From: Pelargonium cotyledonis
Lineage: Eukaryota > Streptophyta > Magnoliopsida > Geraniales > Geraniaceae
Reading direction: 5' to 3'
Assembly: GCA_036897625.1 (NCBI GenBank)
Contig: JAYMTA010000162.1
Coordinates: 1-36,487, forward strand
DNA: 36,487 bases
Both the position numbers and the translations under genes were made by a program. Positions 26,001-34,503 of this stretch are shown piece after piece. The notes under the pieces were generated by a model that worked only from the letters and a program-made list of their open reading frames with translations, ran no database searches and had not been told where the DNA came from. The first letter of the stretch is position 1, and each line of letters begins with the position of its first letter.

Positions 26001-28387
26001 ATGAAGCATTCACGGATCCTACAGGGTTAAAGCCTGAAGAGCTCAACCAAAATTCTGAAGAAGATACCGACGTGAACGAGGACGAGGGTTTGGGTTCCAT
26101 GGAGGATCCGGATCCGAACGAGCTTGATGAATCAAATGAAAACGAAGTCCATGATGGTGAGGAGACTGGTCCTGTGGATGAGACAATGGAAGAGGCAGAG
26201 ACTCAACATATGGATGATGACACTGAAGGAGCTGAGCCAGGCAAGGATGATGGTGAAGCTAATGCAGAGACGAGTGAAATGGATACGAAGAAAGAGGGGT
26301 CTGAACCTGGATCTTCTGATTTCTCGAGTGAACATGTGCCCAATACAGATTCTGCAACCCAACCAAGGGGTGACTCACAGGTACCATGTTCAAGAAATGT
26401 AGCTCCAGAAGCCAACTGGTCTGGCGGGAATGATGTTCACAACGACGTTGCTCCTACCAGAGGCTTACCTTCGGATAGTGCCTCTGAGATGGATTCCATG
26501 ATGGCAGATGCATCAAATGGTGGGAGATTTGCCGATGACCAACAAAAAACTCAATCGCCTCAGAATGAGTCGTCATCTGTTCAAAATAACCAACCAAATG
26601 TGAACAGGAATGCTGGGAATGCTCTTGAGCAGTGGAAAGAAAGAGTCATGATCTCAGTTGATCTTCAGGCTGAAAACATAAAGAGGCAAGACGAGATTGA
26701 GGATGAGGATGCAGATGAGTATGGATATGTTCCCGAGGATGAAAAGGGAACGGCGCAAGCATTAGGACCTGCAACATCTGAGCAGGTTGACAAAAATGCT
26801 AATGGGTATAAGCCTGATGGAGAAAACCTTGCAGAAAATGGAAAGGGCCGTGATGACATGGAGGTTGAGAAGGTTAATCCTGAAAGCAGACATATTGACA
26901 GTTCTTTGAATCCCAAAAGCAAGATAGAGGACCAAATGCGGATGACTGATGTGGAGAACTCACTCAGGGAGGGATCTCCTGAAGTCCATAGGCAGGATGC
27001 GGGCGAACCCAAAAGCCTTTCAGAAAGTTTGGTCTCTGTAAAAAGGTCTTACTTCAGTGAGGATACACACCATCTACTTTCTGTTGGTGACGATGAAATG
27101 GGGAAGGCTCAAGATATTGAGGAAGTGTCTGCTGATGTGAAAAATGATGCAGTAGCCAATTGGAGAAGATATGAACTGCGCACTACTAGGTTATCTCAGG
27201 AGTTGGCTGAGCAATTGCGCCTTGTTTTGGAACCTACCCTTGCCAGCAAGCTCCAAGGAGATTATCGGACCGGCAAAAGAATTAACATGAAGAAGGTAAA
27301 ACACATTACATTCTGTATTCACACTTCGATTTTTTGTACTTTTTTTTTTTTTTTTGATTTCTCATATTGACAAGTAATACTCTCAGGTGATTTCATACAT
27401 TGCTAGTCATTACCGTAAAGATAAAATCTGGCTGAGGCGTACCCGACCTAACAAACGCGACTACCAAGTCGTCATTGCTGTGGATGACTCTAGTAGTATG
27501 TCTGAGAACTGTTGTGGGGATGTTGCTGTTGAAGCTTTGGTGACAGTATGCCGTGCAATGTCTCAACTTGAAATGGGTAACTTGGCTGTTGCAAGCTTTG
27601 GGAAAAAGGGTAACATTAGGTTACTACATGATTTTGATCAACCCTTTACTGGAGAAGCTGGTGTCAAGGTTAGCCCTTCATTCATTATTGTTTATTAGTT
27701 AGAGGTCCAGCTACTAACATTTTCTTTTGTTATTGACCTCTCTGACATTTTGTATTTTTTACATGTGCAAATTTTCCATTGGATCAGATGATTTCTAGTT
27801 TGACTTTCCAGCAAGAGAATACTATCGAAGAAGAACCGGTTGTTGATCTGTTGAAGTACTTGAATAATTTGCTGGATACTTCAGTTGCAAGGGCGCGACT
27901 ACCATCCGGACAGAACCCTCTACAGCAGCTTGTTTTGATCATTGCAGATGGCCGGTTCCACGAAAAGGTAAATTTGGTGGTGGTGATGGAAGATAATAGT
28001 CGAAAGAATGTTTAGAAAAATGTAGGAAAATCGTTTGAGATGGTTTGGTCATGTGTAGCACAAAGAGACTAGTGGACCCTTGAGGAAAGGCAAGAGAATT
28101 CAGTTAGGTAAAACTAAAAAAAGGTAGAGGAGTAAGCCTAAGTTAATTTGAAAAGTAGTTAGGAAAGACGTGATAACACTTGGCTTAAAAGGATAGAGTG
28201 GAGGAGAGTACAAGATAGCCGACTCCTATATATATTGGAAAATGACATGTCATTTAATTTATATATATGAAAAAAATTTGTCCAAGAACTGAGCTAACAC
28301 AATAGAGTGTAGCTCTCTCCTTTTCTCACAACCCTTTTTCACCCTATTCAACAATATTTGAACCCACAACTTCAACTATAAATGTGA

Positions 28388-28418
<31 letters not shown>

Positions 28419-29088
28419 GATTTCCCTTTTTTATGCAGGAGAACTTAAAACGCTGTGTTCGGGAAGCATTGAGTGCTAAGCGTATGGTTGCATTTCTTGT
28501 TCTGGACAGCGCAGAAGAGTCAATATTCGACCTTCAGGTATTTTTTTTTATTATTATACAAGCATATGTTGAAACTTCCGGTACAAAGATTCAAAATAAA
28601 AACAATATTAACTTCATTTTTTCTATCTTACAGGAAGCGTCATTTGAGGGTGGAAATGTCAGCATTAAGAAATACATAGATTCTTTTCCTTTCCCATTCT
28701 ATATCATCTTGAAAAACATTGAGGCACTTCCAAGAACCCTAGCCGATTTACTGAGACAGGTAATGAACTACACAATGTTATGTTCAATTGTCTTCTGCAT
28801 ATCTTGGGGTAAACACATAAGTTTACATTTGATCCTCCAACTATTTCTAAAATTTAACGACAATTTAAATTCTATTTAATCTCATATTTTGCATATGCGC
28901 TCAATTATTGGAGGTTTAGGTTTGTGCAAAATTTGGGATTAAATGGAAGTTAAATAAATATTATTTTTATCAACGGTGATTTTAAAAATAATTTGAGGAT
29001 CATTGATCAAACATTAAACCCCGAAAATATTCTGATCTATCAAAATCGTTTGCAGTGGTTTGAGCTTATGCAAAATTCAAGGGACTGA
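410..29088 (+). CDS. MDN1: Midasin (AAA ATPase, pre-60S ribosome maturation), 69 exons, 5' end outside window
   Basis: Midasin (Rea1/Mdn1 family) is a nuclear AAA ATPase. It uses ATP to pull assembly factors with UBL domains (Ytm1/WDR12 and Rsa4/NLE in the known family) off pre-60S particles. I joined 69 exons by splice sites and frame. They total 14,886 nt with no internal stop, giving 4,961 residues. Plant midasins have about 5,300-5,400, so roughly the first 400-450 residues lie upstream. Five Walker A motifs are present, at fragment residues about 231, 630, 921, 1340 and 1650 (AAA2 to AAA6). A long linker, an acidic region and a DDSSSM metal-site motif at residue 4755 follow. That order is diagnostic for midasin. 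Exon coordinates are in the domain entries below. Splice sites are GT-AG except one GC-AG intron (21129-21208). Exon 55 has two frame-compatible donors. The family and frame are very sure; a few exon edges could move by a codon or so. Confidence 0.96.
708..950. mobile_element. Stowaway-like MITE in MDN1 intron
   Basis: The left end ctctcaccgtcccaaaatgagtgtcc (708-733) is an imperfect inverted copy of the right end gggacactcattctaggatggagggag (923-949). Both resemble the Stowaway (Tc1/mariner) MITE terminus CTCCCTCCGTCCC. The right end is followed by TA, the usual target; the left TA appears mutated. About 243 bp, AT-rich interior, no coding capacity. It sits in the 689-nt intron between the first two visible exons. 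Confidence 0.78.
2091..3430 (+). other. MDN1: MDN1 AAA2 module (exons 7, 8 and start of exon 9)
   Basis: Exons 2091-2267, 2374-2499 and the first part of 2592-4337. Walker A GETGTGKTT is at 2193-2219, Walker B LLDEVN at 2880-2897, and a sensor-1-like FACMNPATDAGKRDLP around 3020-3065 followed by the arginine-finger segment SRFTEYF. The canonical Walker residues suggest it can bind and hydrolyse ATP. Between Walker A and B is an insertion (about 2600-2800) holding a basic KRKR cluster, matching the family's helix-2 insert. The lid (YSLRSLYRALEY, about 3264-3299) closes the module. Confidence 0.88.
3470..4337 (+). other. MDN1: MDN1 AAA3 module (rest of exon 9)
   Basis: The module lies wholly inside the 1,746-nt exon 2592-4337, the longest in the window. 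Walker A GPTSSGKTS is at 3588-3614, Walker B VLDELN at 3783-3800, and the sensor-1 region FMLFATQNPPTFYGGRK around 3902-3955, followed by FRNRFVEIHV. The lid motif ITPRDLFRWADRY is around 4147-4185. All key ATPase residues are present, so it is probably catalytic. The exon joins AAA2 and AAA3 without an intron, unlike the heavily split AAA4 and AAA5. Confidence 0.88.
4785..7812 (+). other. MDN1: MDN1 AAA4 module (exons 10-16)
   Basis: Exons: 4785-4825, 4920-5115, 5253-5357, 5452-5757, 6386-6579, 6675-6729, 7662-7812. Walker A GETGGGKTT is at 5002-5028, Walker B LVDEIS at 5680-5697, and sensor-1 LGTMNPGGDYGKKELSPALRNRFTEIW in the exon at 6386. The lid VRDLLSWVAF is in the exon at 7662. An alpha-helical insertion of about 70 residues separates the P-loop half from Walker B. 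The exon ending at 5757 uses a weak donor (gtcggt), but the DRKL/LLAEKGG junction is in frame. The introns 5758-6385 and 6730-7661 are long; I recognise no gene or element in either. Confidence 0.87.
7959..10400 (+). other. MDN1: MDN1 AAA5 module (exons 17-24)
   Basis: Exons: 7959-8032, 8419-8566, 9065-9163, 9259-9359, 9450-9539, 9668-9733, 9850-10014, 10129-10336. Walker A GSPGVGKTS is at 9270-9296 and Walker B VLLDELN at 9689-9709. Sensor-1 IFACQNPTNQGGGRKGLPKS and the arginine segment LNRFTKVYVDE span 9938-10150. The lid motif NLRDVIRSCEVIQG ends at 10336. The module is split among eight small exons, in contrast to AAA2/AAA3. Key Walker residues are intact. The introns 8033-8418 and 8567-9064 contain only AT-rich sequence that I do not recognise. 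Confidence 0.88.
10441..11900 (+). other. MDN1: MDN1 AAA6 module with degenerate Walker B (exon 25 and start of exon 26)
   Basis: Exon 10441-11336 and the start of exon 11436-12941. Walker A GPSSSGKTS (10752-10778) is intact. The Walker B position reads WVVLENANLCNPT (11298-11336): the usual Asp-Glu pair is Glu-Asn. A long insertion (about 10870-11260) lies between them. Sensor-like FRMFLTVNPSYGEVSRAMRNRGVEVFL spans 11541-11621, with Gly in place of Phe after the NR pair. The site may bind nucleotide but hydrolysis is doubtful. That is an inference from the residues; my recollection is that a non-canonical AAA6 is a general midasin trait. Confidence 0.87.
13879..14309. mobile_element. hAT-like MITE (431 bp) with 8-bp target-site duplication
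   Basis: The element begins ctaagttgcacggatacg (13879-13896). It ends with the inverted version cgtatccgtgcatcatag (14292-14309), 16 of 18 bases pairing. It is flanked on both sides by gttgatgc (13871-13878 and 14310-14317), a perfect 8-bp target-site duplication as made by hAT-superfamily transposases. Both subterminal regions are dense in tacg/gata repeats (gatacggatacg, atacgatacgcatacgg). The centre is AT-rich. It has no coding capacity and lies inside the 1,092-nt MDN1 intron 13354-14445. The remainder of that intron holds nothing I recognise. Confidence 0.85.
14851..15144 (+). repeat. 147-bp tandem duplication spanning an MDN1 exon end and its donor site
   Basis: Copy 1 is 14851-14997 and copy 2 is 14998-15144, with about 6 mismatches in 147. 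The first 40 bases of each copy are identical and correspond to the last 40 coding bases of the exon 14639-14890. Copy 2 therefore carries a pseudo-exon fragment and a second intact gtaagc donor at 15038. Reading through copy 1 gives an in-frame TAG at 14897-14899, so normal splicing must use the first donor. Confidence 0.93.
16651..16710 (+). repeat. 30-bp tandem duplication in MDN1 intron
   Basis: Two adjacent 30-base units built on ttttttagcttgt-cattttac-ccagaa (16651-16680 and 16681-16710) differ at three positions. They lie within the intron 16559-16829. Confidence 0.85.
24895..25161 (+). repeat. Diverged direct repeat in MDN1 intron 24827-25233
   Basis: Two blocks recur in the same order. 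The first is gtcgttcaaaccaaatcatt-aatc (about 24897) and gtcattcaaaatcaatcatc-aatt (about 25001). The second is tattactcattactctgccgagttatgacc (24962-24991) and tattactcattactctttcctgacttttgacc (25128-25159). The spacing differs between copies, so one has gained or lost about 60 bases. Confidence 0.6.
25234..27295 (+). other. MDN1: MDN1 acidic D/E-rich region (exons 63-64)
   Basis: Exons 25234-25440 and 25556-27295 (1,740 nt). From about 25300 to 26300 the protein is dominated by Asp and Glu with Gly, Ser and Asn (for example EDEDQ, SEDSGEDNDEDGGDED), and is surely disordered. This is the flexible acidic tether between stem and MIDAS domain in midasins. The coding strand is very purine-rich. 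After about 27140 the composition returns to an ordinary folded pattern (NWRRYELRTTRLSQELAEQL), which begins the region leading into the MIDAS domain. Confidence 0.9.
27980..28235 (+). mobile_element. Degraded LINE (non-LTR retrotransposon) reverse-transcriptase fragment
   Basis: Around 28026-28055 the + strand reads E-N-R-L-R-W-F-G-H-V, the well-known C-terminal signature of plant LINE reverse transcriptase proteins. Downstream, about 28190-28226, the sequence aggatagagtggaggagag...gccgactcc matches the D-R-x-E-W...x-x-A-D-P end of the same proteins. Frames are broken by stops and indels. It is a 5'-truncated fossil in the MDN1 intron 27968-28438, in the same orientation as the gene. Confidence 0.75.
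28389..28416 (+). repeat. (TC)14 microsatellite before an MDN1 acceptor
   Basis: An uninterrupted TC dinucleotide run, 22 bases upstream of the acceptor of the exon at 28439. It extends that intron's polypyrimidine tract. Confidence 0.95.
28806..29022. mobile_element. Foldback/MITE-like inverted repeat filling the last MDN1 intron
   Basis: The element begins ggggtaaacacataag-tttacatttgatcctcc. It ends with the reverse complement pattern gaggatcattgatcaaacattaaacccc. Inner segments pair too: ttaaattctatttaatctcatattttgca (28865-28893) against tgcaaaatttgggattaaatggaagttaa (28925-28953). It occupies most of the 296-nt intron between 28759 and 29056. There is no coding capacity, and I found no clear target-site duplication. 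Confidence 0.65.
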
Positions 29089-30517
29089 ATCAAGATTCGG
29101 ATCGAAGGGCCACAGGTAATATCCTTGATATTTGCTTAGGTGGAACTGTCAATATATATATAGATATATATACGTAACTGGGAGAAAGAGTTTTCTACAA
29201 TACACAATTGATGTAAAATTACAACAGTTTACCATCTATGCAAATCAGCTCTTTGGCCTTTTGAACACTATTGTGTGCTCTTATTGGTGACCATCATTAG
29301 ATTCTCTTTGAAATTAGTTATAGAATGTTTGATAAGCCGTTATTTTCTATATCGTTTAGCCGATAATGTCTAGAAACAAATTATAACATCCATTTTAGCC
29401 GATAAATATTTGAAATTTTACCAACTATTGTCTGCAAAAGACGCGGCGAAATGCATTTCCATTGAAATTTTATGTTTTGTTTGGGTTTGATCTTGTTCTC
29501 TCATCAAGATTATTTAAGATTCAAATGAATTTGTATGAACAGATAATTTTTTTGATAATATTAGGCTCATAGCCTCCACATGTCCAACTTGCATATAAAC
29601 CCATTTGCATACAATTATTATTGAAAATTCAAATACATAAGGTGCGATAATATAGGTAAATTTGGAATGATGAAATTAAACTGTAGACTAAATTACTATT
29701 GGTGAATACTTGTAATTTACATTTATCAGAATAATGCTTATATTTTCATGTTGTGGCTCTAATTTAGAAAATTAGATTGAGCAAGCCATTTTTTTTAACC
29801 ATTGAAATGGGTCGCAAATTGTTTTCATAATTAAGAGAACAAGAGTCTCGTCCAAGCAGTTGAACACTTTGTGCCCACCATTTTATTAATTAAGTGTTGA
29901 TTTATGATGTGGCATTTATTCATTGATTTAGAGTATGAAATTGAATTTTTATCTCGAATGCCGTGATGAGAATCAAAAATCTCAACCTCCATCAGATTAT
30001 AAAATCTTATGAGCTCGAAAAAGTTAAGTCGCCTGGTAATCCTACTTTCTCACTCTTTTTTCTTAAACATAATATTACACTTTTTTAACAACTTGTCATT
30101 ATTACACTCTCTTTTCCTAGAAATTCAGATTTTGAATTGTGTTCGTACCAAATATGTTTGAATTCGTTGTGGTTTGATAAAGAGTAATAGAATCTGACCG
30201 GATTGGATAAATCCGATCAGATTGGATTTAGATACCCACAAATTCGGATTCAAATTGCGTAGAACTCATTCACATATATCACCAATAAAAAAAGCTACCA
30301 TAGATGGATTTTCAATTCTATTAAAAGAGAATCAATCATATGTTCCAAATCAATCAGTCTCTAAACCAAACTACACATAAACAGTCTCAAACGGAAAACT
30401 GACAGACACATCCTAACCAAAGTACCCAATTCACATATTGCATATCTGATATCACATAGTGAGAGAACAGACAAACAAAGAAACTGATCAGATGAACAGT
30501 GAGAGAGAGAGACCGAA
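29089..30517. other. Intergenic region between convergent MDN1 and Alfin-like genes
   Basis: This 1.43-kb stretch contains the 3' UTRs of both genes, tail to tail. It is AT-rich, with an atatata tract at 29151-29172. I see no open frame with family resemblance, no RNA gene and no clear transposon ends. Poly(A) signals could not be placed with confidence on either strand. Confidence 0.6.
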
Positions 30518-30760
30518 TCACCGGGATCTCTTGTTGGTGCTGCACGACGGGCATTTATAATGCTTGATGTGTTCAGCCCTGGCCGGAGTTATCTTCACGC
30601 ACGTGCCATGGAACCACTTCTCGCATATGTCGCAGCAAATCCAGAACTCATCTGATGCATAGTTCTCGCCACACGCACCGCACAACGTTTCCCCATGCTC
30701 GTCTTCTTCTTCTTCGTCCTCGTCAACGCCCTCATCATCATCATCTTCCTCTTTCGGCAA
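30518..30760 (-). other. Acidic spacer and PHD zinc finger within the last Alfin-like exon
   Basis: The last exon alone carries the complete acidic tract and PHD finger. The tract is coded by runs of GAT and GAA/GAG triplets (visible on the + strand as cat and ttc repeats, about 30690-30755), a length-variable microsatellite-like tract. The protein ends TNKRSR with TGA at 30518-30520. Confidence 0.93.
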
Positions 30761-33700
30761 CGTCGGTTTTGAATTCTTTCCCTGAGGTTCAGATCCCCGC
30801 TGCAGTCAGTTTTAAAGTATAAACAAAGTCAAACCCGTTAAATAAAGAGTACAGTAACACATGCTGATTACCCAGCTATGAGAACAATTCTCTAATATAA
30901 ACATAAATTCATCTTAGATGCATAATTTTTATAAACACGGCAATGATGACTCATGTCAGAAACCATAGCAAATGAATGATGCTGACTCATTTGGGGATGA
31001 TTGGTGGAAGCTTCATGAGGTACATTTCCAAAGCGATTATTCCCCATCACGACTTAGAAAACAGGAAATCCAAATACATTACGGGGATTAAAAAAATTTG
31101 AATGAGAAACATCCAGTCATTCACACGACCCAAGTCCTAATAAAAACTCTAATCGAAATGCTACTTATATATAATAAACAATACCTACGTGGCATACATG
31201 CAACATGTTACATCATGTTTAACTAGGGGAGAGAATATGTTGACAAAAAGCCAAGCTGCATAACGTTTTAAACTATGAAATTTTGGGGATTCCTTTTTAA
31301 CTAAGAGCATATTCTGTTTTTTAGCTCAGGATAAAAAATTAAAGGTCAAATTTTTACCACTTTAGAGTTTGTCTTAGCCTTGTTGTTGTTGCTGTGATTC
31401 GGGACTGACGGCTTCTCCTTCGATGGTTTCTTTGCCAGGCCAGTAACAACTTCAAATATTGAAGGGAGGTCATTAATCATGTTAAAAAGCCGCTTCCTGC
31501 ATAAATGGAAACGCGAATTATGTAGAAATCAGAGTCATAATAACAAATTAACTACTAAACACCAGAAAAATAAAAATAAAAAACTAAAAATTCCTTGCAT
31601 AACCAGACATGCATTTATTAGCTTAATTATGTATGCTCAGTAAATTACTAAAGAAACATCACGAAAATGTACATGAACTAAATATTGATATATTTGCAAA
31701 TAATGACTAGAGATAATTTCTATGTTCTTTAACAGAGAAAAAAAAACACTCATTTTCTAAACTAATAGTGTTAGATAATAAGATAGACTAACAGATTTCG
31801 ACATTTGGTGAATACGCACCTATCAGCTTTATCAAACCCAAATCTGGCACCGAAATAGAAGGCAACAGAAAGTAGCCATGCATCACTATGAACAGCAACT
31901 AAGGACAACCAGTCCTTGTCTTGCATGCCATCTCTTGCAAAGTTAATACCCAATGCTGGCTCAGGGAGCTCCGGAGGCACCTCTTCGGCAGGCAAATTGA
32001 CTTCCCATTGCTCATTCGGAAAGCCATACAAGCAGAGATTTTCTTTCTCTATAAGAAACAAATGAAATTATAAGCATGATGAAAATGAAATAGACTGCTA
32101 AAAGATTAGATACAAAAAAAAGGAATAGATACAAATGGGGTGGGTGTTGAGTGAAAGGAATAGATGCCATGCCATGAATAGGTGGCATGAATAAGTGAAT
32201 TCTGTCTAATATTTTTAACCGTTAATAAAAAGCTTACTTTCATCATACAATTTGGTTCATCTTTGAATTATGATTTACCCCAAGTAAGCACCGACTAAAA
32301 CAGGGAAAACTTGAGGGGAGAAACAGGAAAAGGAAAGTAACACAGACAAACATCAAATCTCGATGTACATATCAATTCTCATACTAAAAGCAAGACGCCA
32401 AAATAAGATGAATCATGCACAAGAGGACAAAACCAATAACAATGTCGAGAAACATGATGACCTACCAAACTTGCTAAACCCAAAACAGAAGAAGCCATAC
32501 AAAAATGAAAGAACTGCAAGACAAAGGCCGTGCATGTATGCTCTTATAAAGTCACATCGTACAACATTCAAGGAATGAGGAAATCACATATTAAATGCAT
32601 GCAATCCGAACTTCCAAATTCCACCAGATTAGAGGAAAAAGCATGCAAACAAAACCAGGACCAACCAGAGAACAAATTATCAAAATAAAATGCATGGCAA
32701 GTAAATTTCCTGTATACCCAGATATTTGGAGATAGAGAGACAAGCAGAGGGACAATGTGATATGAGAACTAGAATAACTCTCTTTTCAAAAACCAAGCAG
32801 AGAATAAGAAGTACTAACCAGGATCGCACTGCTGATAGAATGCTTCAACATCTGGAAGGGCAAAAACAATTACATTAATGCTAAAAGCAAAACATATATA
32901 TGTGTGTGTGTAAAGATAAAGAACATTGCTCCATTTATCATTCAGTTCCAGGCGTACATAGGAAATAGAATCTAACCAAACTTTTTAATAATTTTCATTA
33001 TTTGGGTCCCGTATAAACAAAAGACTCCAAGCAGCTTGGTTACTTCTCATCACTTTCTTCAATTCTCGAAGCAAGCAAATAGGTTTTAGTGACTCTATAC
33101 ACCAACTTAATACGTAAACTATTTTCCTCCCTCATTCCTCGGAAACCAAACAAAACACATTTAAACACATGTTACCAACAACCATTGATTACTTCTTCCG
33201 TTCGAGCCTCCCATCAGGTGTTTGTAATAAAAATAAAAAATAGAAATAGAATTTTTTTATTCCCACACTTCCTCTAGAACCAAGCAGAAACACAATGCTA
33301 GAGAACTCCTTTTGAGTGTTCACCACAATACACCCTAACCCATAACCTCAAACGCAGCACAAAACAGCCAGCAATTTCTTCCCAGTGCTCAATTTTCACA
33401 ACAAATCAGAAGGGACAAAAACATACACACACACACACACAATTAGCAACAAAACTGAAAAACCTAAACTAAAACCCAAAACACCTATCAAGTTCAGTCT
33501 CAATTTCTCTTCCACCAAACACAAAAACACCAAATTCAACCACAAAAACACGTTACCAAAACTTCTCTCTATACATTAACATAAGAAAACAATTTTTAGA
33601 AAAACTAAACAACATCTAGGAATAAATGAAAAACCCAAATAAAGGAACTGCAATAAATGTTTTTTTTTCCTTCCTTTTCCTATGATTTTCTCAGCTTTCC

Positions 33701-34281
33701 AGGGAACCAAACAGAGCCGAACAGCTCAAATACAGAAAAGAAATGAACGTGTATAGACAATAACAAAATAAAATGCACATTATCTCCATATAAAACTATA
33801 AAATAAAATAATAAATAAATAACAACCACAAAATACAGAGTTCAGAATTTTTTTTTCCACTTTCTCGGGAACCAAACAGAAACACAATGCTAGAGAGCTC
33901 CTTCCGAGTGTTCACCACAATAAACCCTAACCTATTACCTCAAAAACAGCACGTAACAGCCACCAATCATGCTCAATTTCCATATCAACACATCAGAACA
34001 CACACACACACACACACACACACACGATTAGCAGCAAAACTTAAAATCCACACTAAAACCCAAGACGCCTGTCAAGCTGAGTCTCCAAAACACCAAATTC
34101 AAACACATAAACACCAAAATTCAACCACAGAAACACGTTTCCGTTCCTTTTCCACAGAATTTTCTGGAGATATCTGTACGGTACCCGTAGTGAGAGCCCT
34201 GATCATGCCGGCCCTGCGGCCCTTGAAGTCCCTGAACACCTCCTCTACAGTTCGCGGATTGTACTGTGCACCACCGTCCAT
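30518..34281 (-). CDS. AL: Alfin-like PHD-finger protein (histone H3K4me reader), 5 coding exons
   Basis: Coding exons in transcript order on the - strand: 34281-34185, 32851-32819, 32048-31820, 31496-31358, 30799-30518. They total 780 nt and encode 259 residues, the usual size for plant Alfin-like proteins. Residues 1 to about 130 form the Alfin domain (start [19 protein letters not shown]; later [20 protein letters not shown]). Residues 183-203 are an acidic D/E spacer. Residues 205-252 are a C4HC3 PHD finger with ligands C206, C209, C222, C225, H230, C233, C249 and C252. W228 next to H230 suits methyl-lysine recognition. The family is nuclear and binds H3K4me2/3, acting in transcription and stress responses. 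The ATG at 34281 fits the family N-terminus; no nearer upstream in-frame ATG is visible. Exon 4 may end at 31361 instead, dropping one Val. Which AL paralogue this is cannot be told. Confidence 0.95.
30800..31357 (-). other. Alfin-like intron 4
   Basis: Donor gtaaaa and acceptor ctgcag on the - strand. The sequence is AT-rich; I see nothing recognisable inside it. Confidence 0.8.
32049..32818 (-). other. Alfin-like intron 2
   Basis: Donor gttagt and acceptor cttatag on the - strand. The 770 nt are AT-rich, with no recognised element. The open frame on the + strand at 32363-32578 resembles no known protein and is taken as chance. Confidence 0.8.
33262..34139. repeat. Old duplication (about 290 bp) inside Alfin-like intron 1
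   Basis: Copy A (33262-33554) and copy B (33854-34139) align along their length, offset by about 590 bases. Shared blocks include cagaaacacaatgctagaga, gagtgttcaccacaata, a CA microsatellite followed by attagcagcaaaac, actaaaacccaagacgcct and caaattcaa-aacacgtt. Identity is roughly 80% by eye. Copy B ends about 45 bases from the exon 1 donor. Confidence 0.82.
33999..34025 (+). repeat. (CA)13 microsatellite
   Basis: An uninterrupted CA run in copy B of the Alfin-like intron 1 duplication. The matching place in copy A (33425-33440) has only about eight units. Confidence 0.95.
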
Positions 34282-34420
34282 TTTCGCAGCCACAAAGCTA
34301 GAATTTTTCTCGTTTGTTTTCGCGCTTTTTCTCGGGAAAAAGAGCGAGAAAATAAGTCAAAGTAGAAGAGAGAAACAGAGACCCTTTTTTTAGGTTTTTG
34401 AATATAGAGAGACAGAGAGT
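34282..34420 (-). promoter_or_regulatory. Probable 5' UTR and start region of the Alfin-like gene
   Basis: On the - strand this is a pyrimidine-rich leader (ctctctgtctctct, gtctctgtttctctcttct) just upstream of the ATG at 34281, as in many plant 5' UTRs. The sequence gctatattta (34460-34451 on the - strand) could be a TATA box placing the start near 34420. This start is inferred, not observed. Confidence 0.4.
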
Positions 34421-34503
34421 TCTAATCGGAGAGGGACAGGGGCACAACTGTAAATATAGCTACACAGTAGGATCTTTTTGGGTATGTAATTACTTTTTTG
34501 TAA

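Larger units (their letters stand above)
27387..29088 (+). other. MDN1: MDN1 C-terminal MIDAS (VWA-like) domain and stop (exons 65-69)
   Basis: Exons: 27387-27668, 27788-27967, 28439-28537, 28634-28759, 29056-29088. The metal-ion-dependent adhesion site D-x-S-x-S is seen as DDSSSMS at 27483-27503, after the beta strand YQVVIAV. Another conserved strand ends in LVLIIADGRFHEK (27929-27967), supplying a further acidic position. In the known family this domain docks the UBL domains of Ytm1 and Rsa4. The last exon codes only WFELMQNSRD and then TGA at 29086-29088. All splice junctions are GT-AG. Confidence 0.93.

Noticed and set aside
25702..26100. 132-codon serine-rich open frame on the - strand
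   Set aside because: It is the antisense shadow of the Asp/Glu-rich MDN1 exon; GAN codons read backwards give Ser-rich frames without stops.
26665..27012. 115-codon open frame on the - strand
   Set aside because: It lies wholly antisense to the same MDN1 coding exon, with no family resemblance.
410..29088. Possibility that MDN1 is a pseudogene because of many short open frames
   Set aside because: Every exon joins its neighbour in phase over 14,886 nt with plausible splice sites and no internal stop.
33887..34393. 168-codon open frame on the + strand
   Set aside because: It runs through the CA repeat and antisense to Alfin-like exon 1; the - strand matches the Alfin family exactly.
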